From Takakia lepidozioides (Eukaryota > Streptophyta > Takakiopsida > Takakiales > Takakiaceae): a DNA stretch of 64,000 nucleotides. The translations under genes and the position numbers were made by a program. Location: positions 92,608,756 through 92,672,755 of the forward strand of contig CM060731.1 in NCBI GenBank assembly GCA_030704615.1, given 5' to 3'. The notes under the pieces are model-generated. The model was not told where the DNA came from and ran no database searches. It was given only the letters and a program-made list of their open reading frames with translations. Positions 33,401 through 43,984 of the stretch are shown here, one piece after another (position 1 is the first letter of the stretch; the number at the start of each line of letters is the position of its first letter).

Positions 33401-36400
33401 CGTTACCTTTGCCCTGAATGCATTAATGGGCCCACAATTAGTTTTGGCTGATGTACCGGGTAGGTACTTTGACGGCCCAGTTTGTCCTCTTGCATGATGA
33501 CACCCACTTTTGCAATATATGCACCGCAGTGTGCTTCGCCCTAGTGGCCACGTGTTCGATTTTAAACATGCTCCCGTCTTCCCCTGTCCGTGTGGCACAT
33601 TCTCCGAGTTTGACTTCCAAACTGTCCTTTCACTTGCCGGCCACTTTTCTGACGTTAACCCGCGTCCACCTGTCACTGACCCTATGGACTGTGCAACCCG
33701 CGTAGGCTGTGTTGGGCTGTGACAGGCTGTGTGATGCTGTGATGGGCTGTGATAGGCTGTTTGATGCTGTGATGAGCTGTGATAGGCTGTGTGATGTTGT
33801 GATGGTCTGTGATGACTGTGTGAACACCTGTGTTCTACGCTCAGGCCATACACATTCAGCTTAACGACAAGTACTTCATGCTCCGTTGGTGTTACTGGTG
33901 TAGGCTGTGATGGCATCTGTGTTCCAAGATGCAAATCATGCTGCAATGGTTTATCATGGATACCACTGTATCCCTTCAACTCATTCACTCTTCCAAGCAT
34001 CTCTTTGTTAATGGTTTGTAACATGGCTGCGTTGTTATCATACATCTTCTGTATGACATAAGGTCCTTTCCATGGTGACTTAAGCTTAGAAACTTTGATC
34101 TTTCCCTTCTTCTGCAACCACAGTACCAAATCGCCCGTCTTAAAAGTTTTCAATTTACCTTCATCAAATTGATCCTTCATCTTCATCTGAATTTTGGTCA
34201 TGTTACCTGCTGCATCCGCACGTACTTCTTCCATAGGTGCTGCAGTACCCTTGCCCTTTACCCCTTTAATTTTTGTCACAGGTTTGGGCATAACCTGCAC
34301 ATCAGGGATTTTCTTGGGCAGACTCTGTATCTTTGGTACCATGGGGTCTCCGACCATACCAGAGTTTTCATAGAGAAGATCGCCCTTCTCAATTTCTGCC
34401 ACTACCTGCTCTGTAGTGGGGATGTCCAATCCCTCTCTCTCCACAGTAAGAGGCTCCGGTGTAACAGCAAGTCCAGTCTGAGTTACCACTGGGGCAACTT
34501 GGTCAGCTTGCTGTGCTGGCCGTGGTACTGAAGTGACTTCTTCCTCCCTCTCTAATGGCCGTGCTTCCAGTAATAACAGCCCATTGTGCTGCTGCACCCC
34601 ATCTTGTGCAGGAGCTATGGAAACATTATCGTGAGGGGTCCTTGTGGCAAGTAGAGCCGCCATTACGGTTTCATTCCTTTTCTGTCTCTTGGACTGGTGC
34701 TGCCTCTCTAATCCTTCTTCACCTTGTGAAGAGCCTTGCTCTTCAACTGCAGTTGTGGCTGCCTCAAGCACCCTCATTACCTTGCATTCTTGCGCATCAA
34801 GCAAGCAAGAATCAAAGATAATCTGTGCAATAATTGGGCCAGACACAATGATTGGGGACTTGGCAGCAGTAGTTTGCAATCGTTTCATCTCCTCCACCAG
34901 ACCACTGTGCATCATCTCTGCCCAAGCTACATCCTCTCCCCTGAAGGCTTTCAAAACCTCTTCCGTAAAAGATCTGCTAAGATACTGTTGATTTTGTTTC
35001 ATGGCAAACAAAATGTTTAGTATCTGGCCAATTTTCCTCAAACCTGGATACTCAGCTTTGGAGCAAGTGAATCCATGGTTCCTGAAAAAACTCGTTTCTT
35101 GGAAAAGATCCCCTACTTGCAATCTTGCCCTGTGCTCATCCACGCTCACATTACCAGATGGTAAATCAAAGTTGTTGCAAGTACTGCGGAGTAACTTGTA
35201 TATCTATGCCCTTCATATGGGTAACTCCTGTCTTTGGCTCAAAGTTCTTGATGAACTGGATCATCAAATCCCGATGATGCAAAGACCACTCTTTGCGCAA
35301 CAGTCCCTCCAACCGCAACTCCTTCAGCAGCTGCACTGCTTGTGGTGTGGCAATTGTTTGCCTCTGTAAGATCGTCGTGCTCTTCACTCGTAGATCCTCC
35401 ATTTCTCTAATTTGCTTCATGCCGGACAAACAAGAAGGCCTTGTTTGGAATAACTGCAGTAAAGCTTGCAATGCGTATAGCATGAAAGTGTGATTAGCAC
35501 AGAATGGAATAGGTAAGTGTGTGTAAGCTTGCGGGGCTTGCAAATAGTGAGTGAGAGAGAAAGTGCTTTCGACCTGTTCTCCCTTGCGCCACTGCGTAAG
35601 AAGTAAAGCTAGTGTATAGTCCGTGATATCCGCCATAACTACAAAGCTATAGCTTTGATTGCCCCTCCTGTTGAGACACTGGTTATCCGGGATAACATCT
35701 ATTCTTCCGCTCATAATCTTCTTAATTTCTTGTTCTTGTTTCTTGAATGGAGTCTCGTGCACAAAATTCACGTTGCTGATTGGCTGTTGCCTCATTAGGT
35801 AACTTTTTGTTCACATTCCATCTTAGAATGACCGCTAGGACTGCATATGTGGCAAAGGTTCCCCTTTTCCGTACGCGTAAAGTGTTCTGTTACCTGTCCT
35901 TTGGATGCATTAATGGGCTCGTAATAAGTTTCGGCTGATGTACCGGGTAGGTACTTTGACGGCCCTGTTTGTCTTCTTGTGTGATGCGCTCGTTATCGTA
36001 GTACATGCATGCGAAGTGCTTCGCCCCTTAGGCCACGTGTTTGAATTCAAATACTCTCCCGTCTCCTTCTGTCCGCGTGGCACATTCTCCGAGATTGACT
36101 CCCAAACTCTATTTTTACACTTTCCGGCCACTTTACTGACGTTAACTTGTGTCCACCTGTCACTGCCCTTATGGACTGTGCAACCTGTGTAGGTTGTGTT
36201 GCCTGTGTTGGCTGTGACAAGCTGTGGTGGGATGTGATGACTGTGTGAACACCTGTGGTCTCTGCTATGCCCATACACATTCGGCGTTATGTCAAGGGCT
36301 TCATGCTCCACTGGTGCTACTGGTGGAGTCTGTGACTGCATCTGTGTTTCAAGATGCAAATCATGCTGCAATGGTCTATCATGGATACCACTGTATCCCT

Positions 36401-36660
36401 TCAACTTGTTGGCATTGTCTCTACCAAGCATCTCTTTGTTAATGGTTTGTAACATAGCTGTGTTGTTATCATACTTCTATATGACATAAGGTCCTTTCCA
36501 TGGTGATTTAAGCTTAGAAGCTTTAATCTTTCCCTTCTTCTGCAACCACAATACCAAATCACCCGTCTTAAAAGTCTTCAGTTTGCCTTCATCAAACCGA
36601 TCCTTCCTCTTCATCTGAATTCTGGCCATGTTATCTGATGCATCAGCACGTACTTCTTCC
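31777..36660. repeat. Tandem duplication of about 2.43 kb
   Basis: Two head-to-tail copies, 34233..36660 and 31777..34232, each running from the integrase word EEVRADA through the CACAG-rich tail and CCHC knuckle into ORF X up to the linker before GTAAP / STVAP. Breakpoints share TTCTTCC or TCCTCC. The copies have diverged: for instance MADITDYTLALLLTQWRKG against MADIIDYTLALLLTQWHKD. Confidence 0.7.
33356..35860 (-). pseudogene. ORF X copy B, fused in frame to an integrase C-terminus
   Basis: The N-part is intact in two frames (35795..35166 and 35149 down): CCHC knuckle LCHICSPSGHSKMEC at about 35850, DYTLALLLTQW, PFCANHTFMLYALQAL, then SVDEHRARLQVGDLFQETSF, GPIIAQIIFDSC, EGLDIPTTEQVV. At 34232, after GKGTAAPM, the frame passes straight into EEVRADAAGNMTKIQ, GDLVLWLQKKGKI and KSPWKGPYVIQKM, the C-terminal end of a Ty3-type integrase as in 36477..36660. 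The 597-codon frame goes on through the His-rich CACAG repeat and ends at a second CCHC region. The junction is a tandem-duplication breakpoint, not a designed fusion. Confidence 0.6.
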
Positions 36661-37461
36661 ACATGATATAGTTCATGTTTTCTTACTTTAATTGAATCCT
36701 CCAATTGCATTCTCCTTCCCCATTCAGTTCTCATGGTAGACCTGTAATAAGAATTCCACTGGAAGTAAAGCTTCCATGCCATAAACTAATTGGAATGGTG
36801 TATACCTGGTGGTGACCTTGTATGAAGTCCTGTATGACCACAAAGCTGTCAACAACTTTGTATCCCAATCAGTCCTGTTAGCATTGACTATCTTAGCCAA
36901 GATAGTGCATAATATTTTGTTAGTGGCCTCTGTCTGCCCATTGCCTTGTGGGTAATAGGTTGTACTCTTCCTGTGCACAATCATGAACTCCTTAGTTCAA
37001 TGGTCTCATTAATGAAATGACTTCCCTGGTCACTGATAAATTCCAAGAGACAGCCAAATCTTGTGATAATGTAGACTTAGTTGTGTTGTCCTTCAGAGCC
37101 TTAGCTTCCACCCATTTTGTGGTATAATCAGTGGCTGTGATTATATACTTGTTCTGTGTATTCCTAACTGGTGGATTGATTGGCCAAAATCCAATCCTCA
37201 TTTCTGGAATGGTTCAGTAGGCATTGTAGGATGCAAAGCCATCTTCCTAGATCTTTGCAAAGGTCCTAACCTCTGGCACTCATCACAGCTCTTGCAATAC
37301 TTGTGTACATCTTTAAACAGAGTAGGCCACCAGTAACCTGCAAGTAATATTTTCCTACTGGTAGTCTCTTCTCCAAAATGGCCTCCAGCCACTCCTTTAT
37401 GGATTTCTTCCAAAACTTTATTTAAGATTTTAGTCAAAAGAACTGAGGCCTCTTGGTTCAT
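35910..37461 (-). pseudogene. Ty3-type integrase and tail, broken
   Basis: Pieces in several frames: HHCC finger GVAGGHFGEETTSRK ... YCKSCDECQRLG (37400..37260), core start [17 protein letters not shown] (37150..37090), YPQGNGQTEATNKILCTIL with the catalytic Glu (36950..36890), YKVTTRYTPFQLVYG (36820..36770), C-terminus GDLVLWLQKKGKI and PWKGPYVI (36560..36480). RT and RNase H are not present: the gene is cut at 37454 by an LTR in the same orientation. The tail after integrase (36450..35900) holds the short CACAG repeat and a CACGTG, and separates it from ORF X by about 600 bp. Confidence 0.75.
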
Positions 37462-38085
37462 ACAAACAGAGGGTAGTCAAGACAAAACAAGAACTATTAT
37501 GAGATGATACACATTCTCACCATCTCACGTTCTCTCATAATGCACATTCTCTCCATCTCACATTCACTCTACACAGAGATACTTCGAATAACATGGCTTT
37601 ACTTCAGAGCTCGTCACATCATCATAGAAGTACACACTGATCCTTGATACTCATACTGCACACCCTCTAAGTTGCGTGCAGTCTTTTTATATTATGCTCG
37701 AAAGAGCCGTTACAGCCTGCGGTCGTTAATGACCGTTTGCCTAACTGCCTACGCAACCTAAAAGGTTTGTTAAAAAATGGCTCGTTGCAGTGGTCGTGAG
37801 CCATAGTGATAAATGGTCCACTACTCCATCTATTGGTTAAAGCCGATGCTAACGTGGCCGTGTGAAATCATGGTTCACGGCTTACGGGTACTACACTACC
37901 CACTACTGCTCTCGTGGTAATGTACCCTTGTCCCGCCATTGGCTAAGTACCGCGTACTTAGCCGTCTCTACCTGTGGCTCAGGTAGTGTACGTCCATCAC
38001 TACCCGGTATGTCCCGTTGTGACCCTCGTTTTCTGTCCCTCGTAGCATAGCCGTTATCATTTATTCCACCCCCTCTTTTGAAATT
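37454..38085 (-). mobile_element. 3' LTR with polypurine tract, minus orientation
   Basis: On the minus strand AAAAGAGGGGG (38079..38069) is followed by TGGAATAAATG; the segment 37454..38068 starts TGG and ends CCA on the plus strand, has an AATATAAAAAG TATA-like word at about 37690, and breaks the integrase frame exactly at its left edge. It therefore reads as the 3' LTR of the element that carries ORF X copy C (38218..40023). The partner 5' LTR was not found in the window. Confidence 0.5.
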
Positions 38086-38217
38086 GTGTCCGCACAATTT
38101 CGTCAGTTATTGTGCTTGCTGTATCTCTTGGGGATGTAAGGTGGTGGCATGCCTGTCTGCAAGGTAGGAAGTGCGTCCCAGGATTGTCGTGGTGGCAGCT
38201 TCTTGTTCCTGTTATCG

Positions 38218-40023
38218 TCACTGTCTGGTTGCTCCTCCGGTTCGTGAGTAGGCCCAGCTTTCTTCGTCAGGGTGTTCTGCTATCCCGTCCCCACGTACCA
38301 TATCGATTTTGTTGGTCAAGGTTTCTCGGTAGGTTTGCAGCTCCTCCTTGGTCCAAGGTATAATGTGTTTAGTCGCCCTGCTGCCCATTAACCAGTTAAC
38401 AGCTTGGACCCCTGTTTCTCTGAAAGGGTGGTCTCTATCCAATACCAATGGTGAAAAGTGGTCCTTCGCCTGGCACCATGCTTCAGCATACAGTGGCCTA
38501 TTCATATATGCTGAAGTGCCTGTGACTCTTTCTGGTGGCTGGAATTTGGGTAATTCCCAGTGAGTATCTTGTTCAATACTTTTATAGCGCTGCCAGCTTC
38601 CCCTCATTGTCACGAACATTCAGTACAAGTAACTGCGGCCAATATAAAAACTTGGACATCCCATCACAATGGTTACTGCCGGAATAGGGTTGATCTTCAA
38701 TTGTCCCACTGCCCACATGTAAGCTACCAGCTCCTTGTATTCCAGGGGAGCCTGGCGCCAGAATTCAACCAATTCTGCCCCTAACCATGTCTCCTCCTTA
38801 GCTAGTGGCCTCATCCTACATCTCGGAGGAATAAGAGTTTGATTGAGCAGATGCAATTGACCCAATGATCTGCAGGGGGTTAAGGTTTTGAAAACCTTCT
38901 CCAATATTTCTGGGATTTGGTGGGCTGGTACTACCATCATTTTAAGATATTCCTCTGAATACTTTAACCACTCCCTATCCGGCTTGCATGGCATGATTTG
39001 GAAATCATCCACTGCTACTGAAGTTGATGCTACCAGGACACTTGGTAGTGTTACAGGGTTTACCTCTTGAGTAGATGATCCTGTTGTGGCTTGTACTAGT
39101 GTCTGTTGACTTGGTGGTGGTTGTGTTGCTGGTGGTGTTTGTGTTGGTGTTGTTGTTGTTGATTGTATCGGTGTCTCTCGTTCGTGATCTTGCTCCTCTT
39201 GTTCTGGAATTGGTGGCAGGAACTCCTCATGAATGTCTGTCACCAATTTGGCCAACTGACATTTCATCTGCCTCACCATTGCCTTGTTTAGTTTCTTCAT
39301 CTCCAATTCACTCCCTTCATTCAACCAGGCTTTGGCTAAGGCTACGTCTGCTGCCTCCAATGCTGCTTGCAGTGTCAGCTTCTCCAGCTGCTGCTTCCAT
39401 TCTTGTTCATTGCCCATGGCAATGTCTCTTTCTGTGGTGGCGGTAAACAGCCTGCTCTCAGCATTCTCCCTTTCCTTCAGCAGTGCAGTGTTGCTGTTGA
39501 GCCACTTGGTTCCCTGATCTTTGGCAGTCCTCAGCTGCCCCTTGAGTGTCTCCACCTGCTGCTTTAACGTTTGCACCTGTCCTGTGAGTGTTTCCACCTC
39601 TGTCTCTGTTTTCCGAGATCTCTCTCGCTCTGCATCGAGGTCGGCTTGGACATGGCGTGTTTCGTCTCTGTGTCTTTCCCACTTCTGCTCCCATTCGTCT
39701 CTGCGTTGTGTCAAAGTGTTATATTGGCGAAGTAAGGTCGTCTTTTGATCTTCTAACGCTGCAATTGTAACCTCACGGTTACATACTGTTCTTGCAGTTG
39801 CCAATTCCCTTCGGTGCTTCTCTTTGATGTGGTCTAAGATCATGCTCATGTTTTCCGGGCTGATGTAATCCTTGGCCCTCTCCATACAAACTGTCAGTTG
39901 CCCCAATGCTTGTATTGCCTGCAGAATGACATTCTGTGGCGCTTCCTCCAGTTTACCATTTGCTGGTTGATGCTCTCCCACATGATTACAAGGGAAGCCG
40001 TGTCCTCCGATTTCATCTCGCAA
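38218..40023 (-). pseudogene. ORF X copy C: long coiled-coil protein, one internal stop
   Basis: A 467-codon frame (40023..38620) followed without a gap, in the same frame, by another 134 codons (38619..38218); the stop between is TGA in TAC-TGA-ATG, possibly from CGA. Content from N to C: helical start (PENMSMILDHIKEKHRREL), about 170 residues of heptad-like coiled coil (ETEVETLTGQVQTLKQQVE), helical part, a Gln/Pro/Thr linker, and the C-terminal domain with EEYLKMMVVPAHQIPEIL and TIVMGCPSFYIG, the same domain as in copy A. It ends 130 nt before a polypurine tract and LTR, so the protein is the 3'-most ORF of its element, where an env-like gene would be. No transmembrane segment seen. Confidence 0.6.
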
Positions 40024-40260
40024 ATTACAATCATCATGAGCTTCTGGTAGTTGGGCTCATACACATGGCAGGCCATTGTACTCCATCCACTTATTCACTT
40101 CATGTGGTCAAACATAACCCAACTTCCCTCCAAGTTCCCGCCAGTATTCATCCGCTCCACCAAATCCACTCCTGAAGCCACACCAACAATTGACATCTTG
40201 AACACAAAACACCGCTCGTCGTTGCTGCCTTGTAGTCATACCTACATCTCGATTTCATTT

Positions 40261-40722
40261 TCAGCAAGGAAGACATCTCCTCGCCACGTCCCATTTCGTT
40301 TTTAATTCTTGCACAGATTGTTTGGTGACCGAGCCACCAAATGCTTCCACAACGTCAAGAAGATCCTCAAACTCGGAGCTATCCAGCTCGCTCCGCTGTC
40401 CACCATCACGCGACATTATGCGGTCCATTACGATGGATTGAGCGGCGGACAACTCCACAACTTTTGGGCGTGCAGATGGGGACCTCCTCACCTCCTCTTC
40501 CAAAACCATTTTGGCTTTCGCCGCTGCCTCCCGTGACGCTCCTGTTGCGCTGCTGTGGTTATGATAGCCTACATGGACAGCGGCTCTTGTCATGCTTGCT
40601 GGGCCCATGATGTAGTACATTTTGGCGGGGCATGACTCGATACAGTGCGGGGGGGTGGTTGCATATCGCGCAAACAAAAGTTTTATCCGGCACATCGCAA
40701 ACTTCCAACACAAGTCACATAT
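40261..40722 (-). CDS. Gene D, 3' exon: Cys/His-rich fragment
   Basis: Acceptor AATGACAG at 40723, then a frame with CDLCWKFAMC, PHCIESCPAKMYYIMG, TRAAVHVGYHNH and REAAAKAKMVLEEEVRR. The GYHNH end plus the Cys pairs recalls FLYWCH/WRKY-GCM-like or BED-like fingers of MULE and hAT transposases, but spacing is irregular and phase with the preceding exon does not fit, so a frameshift or a missing exon is likely. Function open; confidence low. Confidence 0.3.
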   Translation of the reverse strand: MCDLCWKFAMCRIKLLFARYATTPPHCIESCPAKMYYIMGPASMTRAAVHVGYHNHSSATGASREAAAKAKMVLEEEVRRSPSARPKVVELSAAQSIVMDRIMSRDGGQRSELDSSEFEDLLDVVEAFGGSVTKQSVQELKTKWDVARRCLPC

Positions 40723-40779
40723 CTGTCATTGGCACCCAATGTTGTGAGGACATGAAAATGACATGTCTGTGCCGACTTT

Positions 40780-43300
40780 GCCAGTGCCCCAAAAATTAAT
40801 GTTCATTGCGGCAATGAACATGGGAAGTCGGCACAGACTTCCGAAGACCTCCAAAAATGCAATAAACATCAAGAAGGAAAACGGGAAGTCGGCACAGACT
40901 TCCCAAACGTGCAAAGCCTTAAAAAAATGAAATGCAGAAGGAGACAACGGAGATCGGCACAAACTTCGGAAGTGGAGAAATATACTGAGTATTAACCGTC
41001 TACCTGCAGGCTGCTACAATGACGAGTGTGGAGGTAAATGGAATTGGACCCACCTTACAGCCGTGTCTTTCCTCTCGAGCAATGGCAAACTCACGTTGGT
41101 GGTCTTTGTGACGCACCACGGGTGTCCGTCGAACTTCCGGTCCATTCCCTCCAATTGTCCGGCTGCACTTCCATTGACAGCAGGGGGCAGCTCGTACAGA
41201 ATATCGTTGTCCACGCGACGGGGCAGACTGTTCACCTTCACCACTTGCATGCGAAGGAAGTCAATTTTGGAGAGTTCACTTCGTGCAGTCGTGCTGACCG
41301 AAAGGAGCTGAAGATTTTCCACTATGGACTTTGGATCCCTCTGTACTGGTGCCTCAGAAGAGAAACGCCTGTTCTTAGGAGACGTGCTGTCACTTTTTGA
41401 TTTCGCGCCAAGTGGCACAGGTAACCCTTTTGATCCAAGGATAACACACTTGTCTTCCTCACCACTTGAAATGTCTATACTTTCTGTCTTCACTTTACCT
41501 CTGGGGGCCACCCCGGACGCCCCCGTGTGTGGCGCCATTGGCGTCTGTACCATGGAAGCGGCTGGAGGTGCCGCTGGAATCCCAAAGACACGATACCCAC
41601 ATTCCCCGTCATAAGGAATGACCCAGGCATTTCCAACATCATCTCGCATTGGTTCCACAATACGCGTTTCAAGAATATTGCTCCCTTGCAGAACCTCCTC
41701 CACTTCGAAGACGACAGATGCCGGGAGTAAACCCCATCGAGACCTCAGCAGTTTGTCAGTAAATCGAACCTCTCCATCACTCGCATGTACCGACACCACG
41801 GTCTTGTCGGGTGGGCACGAGACTCTAACAAACTCGAACATCTTCAGCGGAACGCGAGGCGTGCGGAATGCTTCGCGTCCACAATGAATGTTTGTCACTC
41901 CCCCTTACAAATGCATGGCACAACATGTGCCACGGTATTGCCACCTTCTCAAAAAATTCGCAGAAGTGGCATGATGTACGATGTTCAGGCATTGAAGTCG
42001 GCGCCGACTCCCGTACTTCTCGCATGCTCATTGCCATTCCCATGCCCATTACCATTTCCAGCATGAATGTGGAGGCATATTTCTCGGCCACGTGCTGGAA
42101 ATTGTATGAGATTGTCCTGCAGAATGTTGCGTTTTGAGGGGAAGGACGTGAAGTCGACGCCGACTTTGCATGTTTTCCGTAGGCAAGTGCTACACAATGT
42201 TAACATTTCAGGATGAAGATAGGGAAGTCTGTGCCCAGTTCACACAAAATTTCGGTGGAAAGCGGCAGATACCGATGAAAGTCTGTGCCGACTACCCAAA
42301 TTATTTGCAAGGATGTGGTGCAGAGTTAAGGTGATTTGGAGTGTGTAGTATATGTGTCAGGAAATCGGACACTTACTCTCAAATTTCTCTGGCAAGTTTT
42401 CGCCGAATTGGGAATCAACAGTCGGTCCCACACGACAGATGTTCGTTCAAGATTTGCCTATGTTATGGGAAGTCTGTGCCGACTTCCCCTACATGAAATA
42501 GAGAAGTGCTGCAGAACAGAGGACGTCTCCAGTGTCCACCATATGAGCCACGCAACGTTTGTCTACGGTGAAGGGGGTTGTGGTAAGTCTGTGCCGAATT
42601 GCGAAATAAACTGTGCGTGCATGTCATCGTGTATGGCGTGTGATTGCATCAAAAGTTGGAAGTCTGCGCCGACTTCCCAGTATTCCCTCATTGTAAAAGC
42701 CCCATCAGGCCTCCAGAATGCGCCGAATGTCCCCTTTTCAGTGAAAACTTGCCGGAATTCGCCTATCCGGCTCATGATTGCCTACATTTCCCGAAGTCGG
42801 CGCCGAATTCCCTTCAAAAAAGATCGGAACGCCCCGATTTCGATGCAAGTCGGTGCCGAATTGCAACACATTTTGATGTAACGCCCGCAAAACGATGGAA
42901 GTCGGTGCCGAATTACACCAAAGTCCACATGAAGTCCGCGAAGTGTGCGCGGACTTCCCCCATCAGCTTTGTTGATTAGGACAAGGAATAAATGGAAATT
43001 TGGAACTGAAGTATGCCCACATGGACGGAGGTGCGGAACAAGAGAGAATGTGAATTTGGTGAGGAATTTAAATTTGGATGAATTATTCAAAAACGGATGA
43101 ACTTCTATGTGTGCATCAATCGCAGGATGTGTTGAAATTTGGATGAGGACGTTGCGGGGACTGCAGCCCGTTAAGGTAGTTCGGTGCAGGCGGCGGCGGC
43201 GTCTTGTCGGGACCCCACCTGTCCACCGGGCGGCCGTTAAGGTATTGCCGGTACTGTGCGGCCATTTGGCGGCGGATAGTAAAGTATGCGCCGACTTCCC
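40780..43300. repeat. Field of GGCGCC-centred quasi-palindromes (type 3)
   Basis: About sixteen units of the perfect or near-perfect palindrome GGAAGTCGGC|GCCGACTTCC and variants (GAAGTCTGTGCCGACTTCC), at for example 40829, 40893, 41994, 42153, 42279, 42472, 42660, 42796, 42900 and 43275, spaced 40 to 160 bp apart, on both sides of gene D. Same centre as types 1 and 2 but other arms. Confidence 0.85.
41014..41898 (-). CDS. Gene D, main exon: domain Y protein
   Basis: A 294-codon frame from ATG 41898 or from an acceptor before ATGTTCGAG at about 41841. Near the N-terminus: VSCPPDKTVVSVHA ... MRDDVGNAWVIPYDGECG and YRVFG, matching domain Y of gene C in order and spacing. Then a Pro/Ala linker, ESIDISSGEEDK (looks like a SUMO-interacting or CK2-like acidic motif; inference), SPKNRR, and a C-terminal Arg-rich part. 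A donor GTAAG|GTGGGT at 41054 would splice out the last 13 codons. I do not recognise the family; two copies near transposon debris suggest a transposon-borne or expanded gene. Confidence 0.45.
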   Translation of the reverse strand: MTNIHCGREAFRTPRVPLKMFEFVRVSCPPDKTVVSVHASDGEVRFTDKLLRSRWGLLPASVVFEVEEVLQGSNILETRIVEPMRDDVGNAWVIPYDGECGYRVFGIPAAPPAASMVQTPMAPHTGASGVAPRGKVKTESIDISSGEEDKCVILGSKGLPVPLGAKSKSDSTSPKNRRFSSEAPVQRDPKSIVENLQLLSVSTTARSELSKIDFLRMQVVKVNSLPRRVDNDILYELPPAVNGSAAGQLEGMDRKFDGHPWCVTKTTNVSLPLLERKDTAVRWVQFHLPPHSSL

Positions 43301-43318
43301 AACGGTTTCGACGCTGCA

Positions 43319-43764
43319 AGAACTCACCACGGTCCATTGGGGCCATGGTGGGTGGGCTAAGACTCACCACGACTCATCACAGGGAGTCGAGGGTCTAAGT
43401 GGTGGTTCACCAGAAAATGACTTGGCTGTTTGTGAGACCCCTGCGGACACCTACAGAAGTATATGTAGGGAGTAGTAACCCCGAGAACGGTGCAAGCCCG
43501 TTAGTGACCAAAGCTAGAGGACAAGCGTGCGAGCTGGAAAACGACCAAGGTGTGGGGAGCTATTCCGGACTGCCTACAACCAAAGGGAATTTTCACTAGG
43601 CCCGATTAGTTCGAGGGTCTCGTGGGGGAGCAAAAGAGACCGTTATGCCCCGGTGAGCAGCCGAAGCTCCGAGTTGGTCCGGCGGCCAGTTTGGGAGTTA
43701 GGCGTGCGCATCCAAGCGAGTAACTATGACTTGGGGGGGAGTTACCAAAGTGAGGTGCGCGACG
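43319..43764 (+). mobile_element. Relic partial LTR of the chromovirus family
   Basis: Similar along its length to about 5571..6006 of the left LTR: CCACGGTCCATTGGGGCC, AAGTATATGTAGGGAGTAGT, CGAGAACGGTGCAAGCCCG, then TGAGGTGCGCGAC at the end. It is diverged and has small deletions; its first 310 bp are missing and the terminal CA is CG. No internal sequence or second LTR follows, so it is a decayed solo or truncated LTR. Confidence 0.8.
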
Positions 43765-43901
43765 GTTAACCTCCAAGAGGGCCCTCGTTCTGTCCTCTGG
43801 ACCATATGAGCAATGATACCTACAACAACAAACTACATTCCATTACTATCACACCAAGGGGACTCAGGCACTCAGGCATGCATGGAAGAGAGAGAGAAGA
43901 A

Positions 43902-43973
43902 TCCGGCCGAAGCCGGCGTAACTAAGAGCCACTTCACCTTGCGGCTACTGCCCCCTTTCGGGGGTGGGCCCTA
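43902..43973 (+). ncRNA. 72-nt structured repeat, copy 1
   Basis: TCCGGCC...GGGCCCTA with three possible hairpins: CCGG-ccgaag-CCGG, AGCC-n12-GGCT and CCCCC-ttt-cGGGGG. On the minus strand the last loop is GAAA (a GNRA tetraloop). Seven differences from copy 2 at 62857..62928. RNA function is only an inference. Confidence 0.35.
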
Positions 43974-43984
43974 CCATGCATGGA

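Noticed and set aside
43902-43973. Hammerhead ribozyme in the 72-nt repeat
   Set aside because: The core CTGATGA is absent on both strands.
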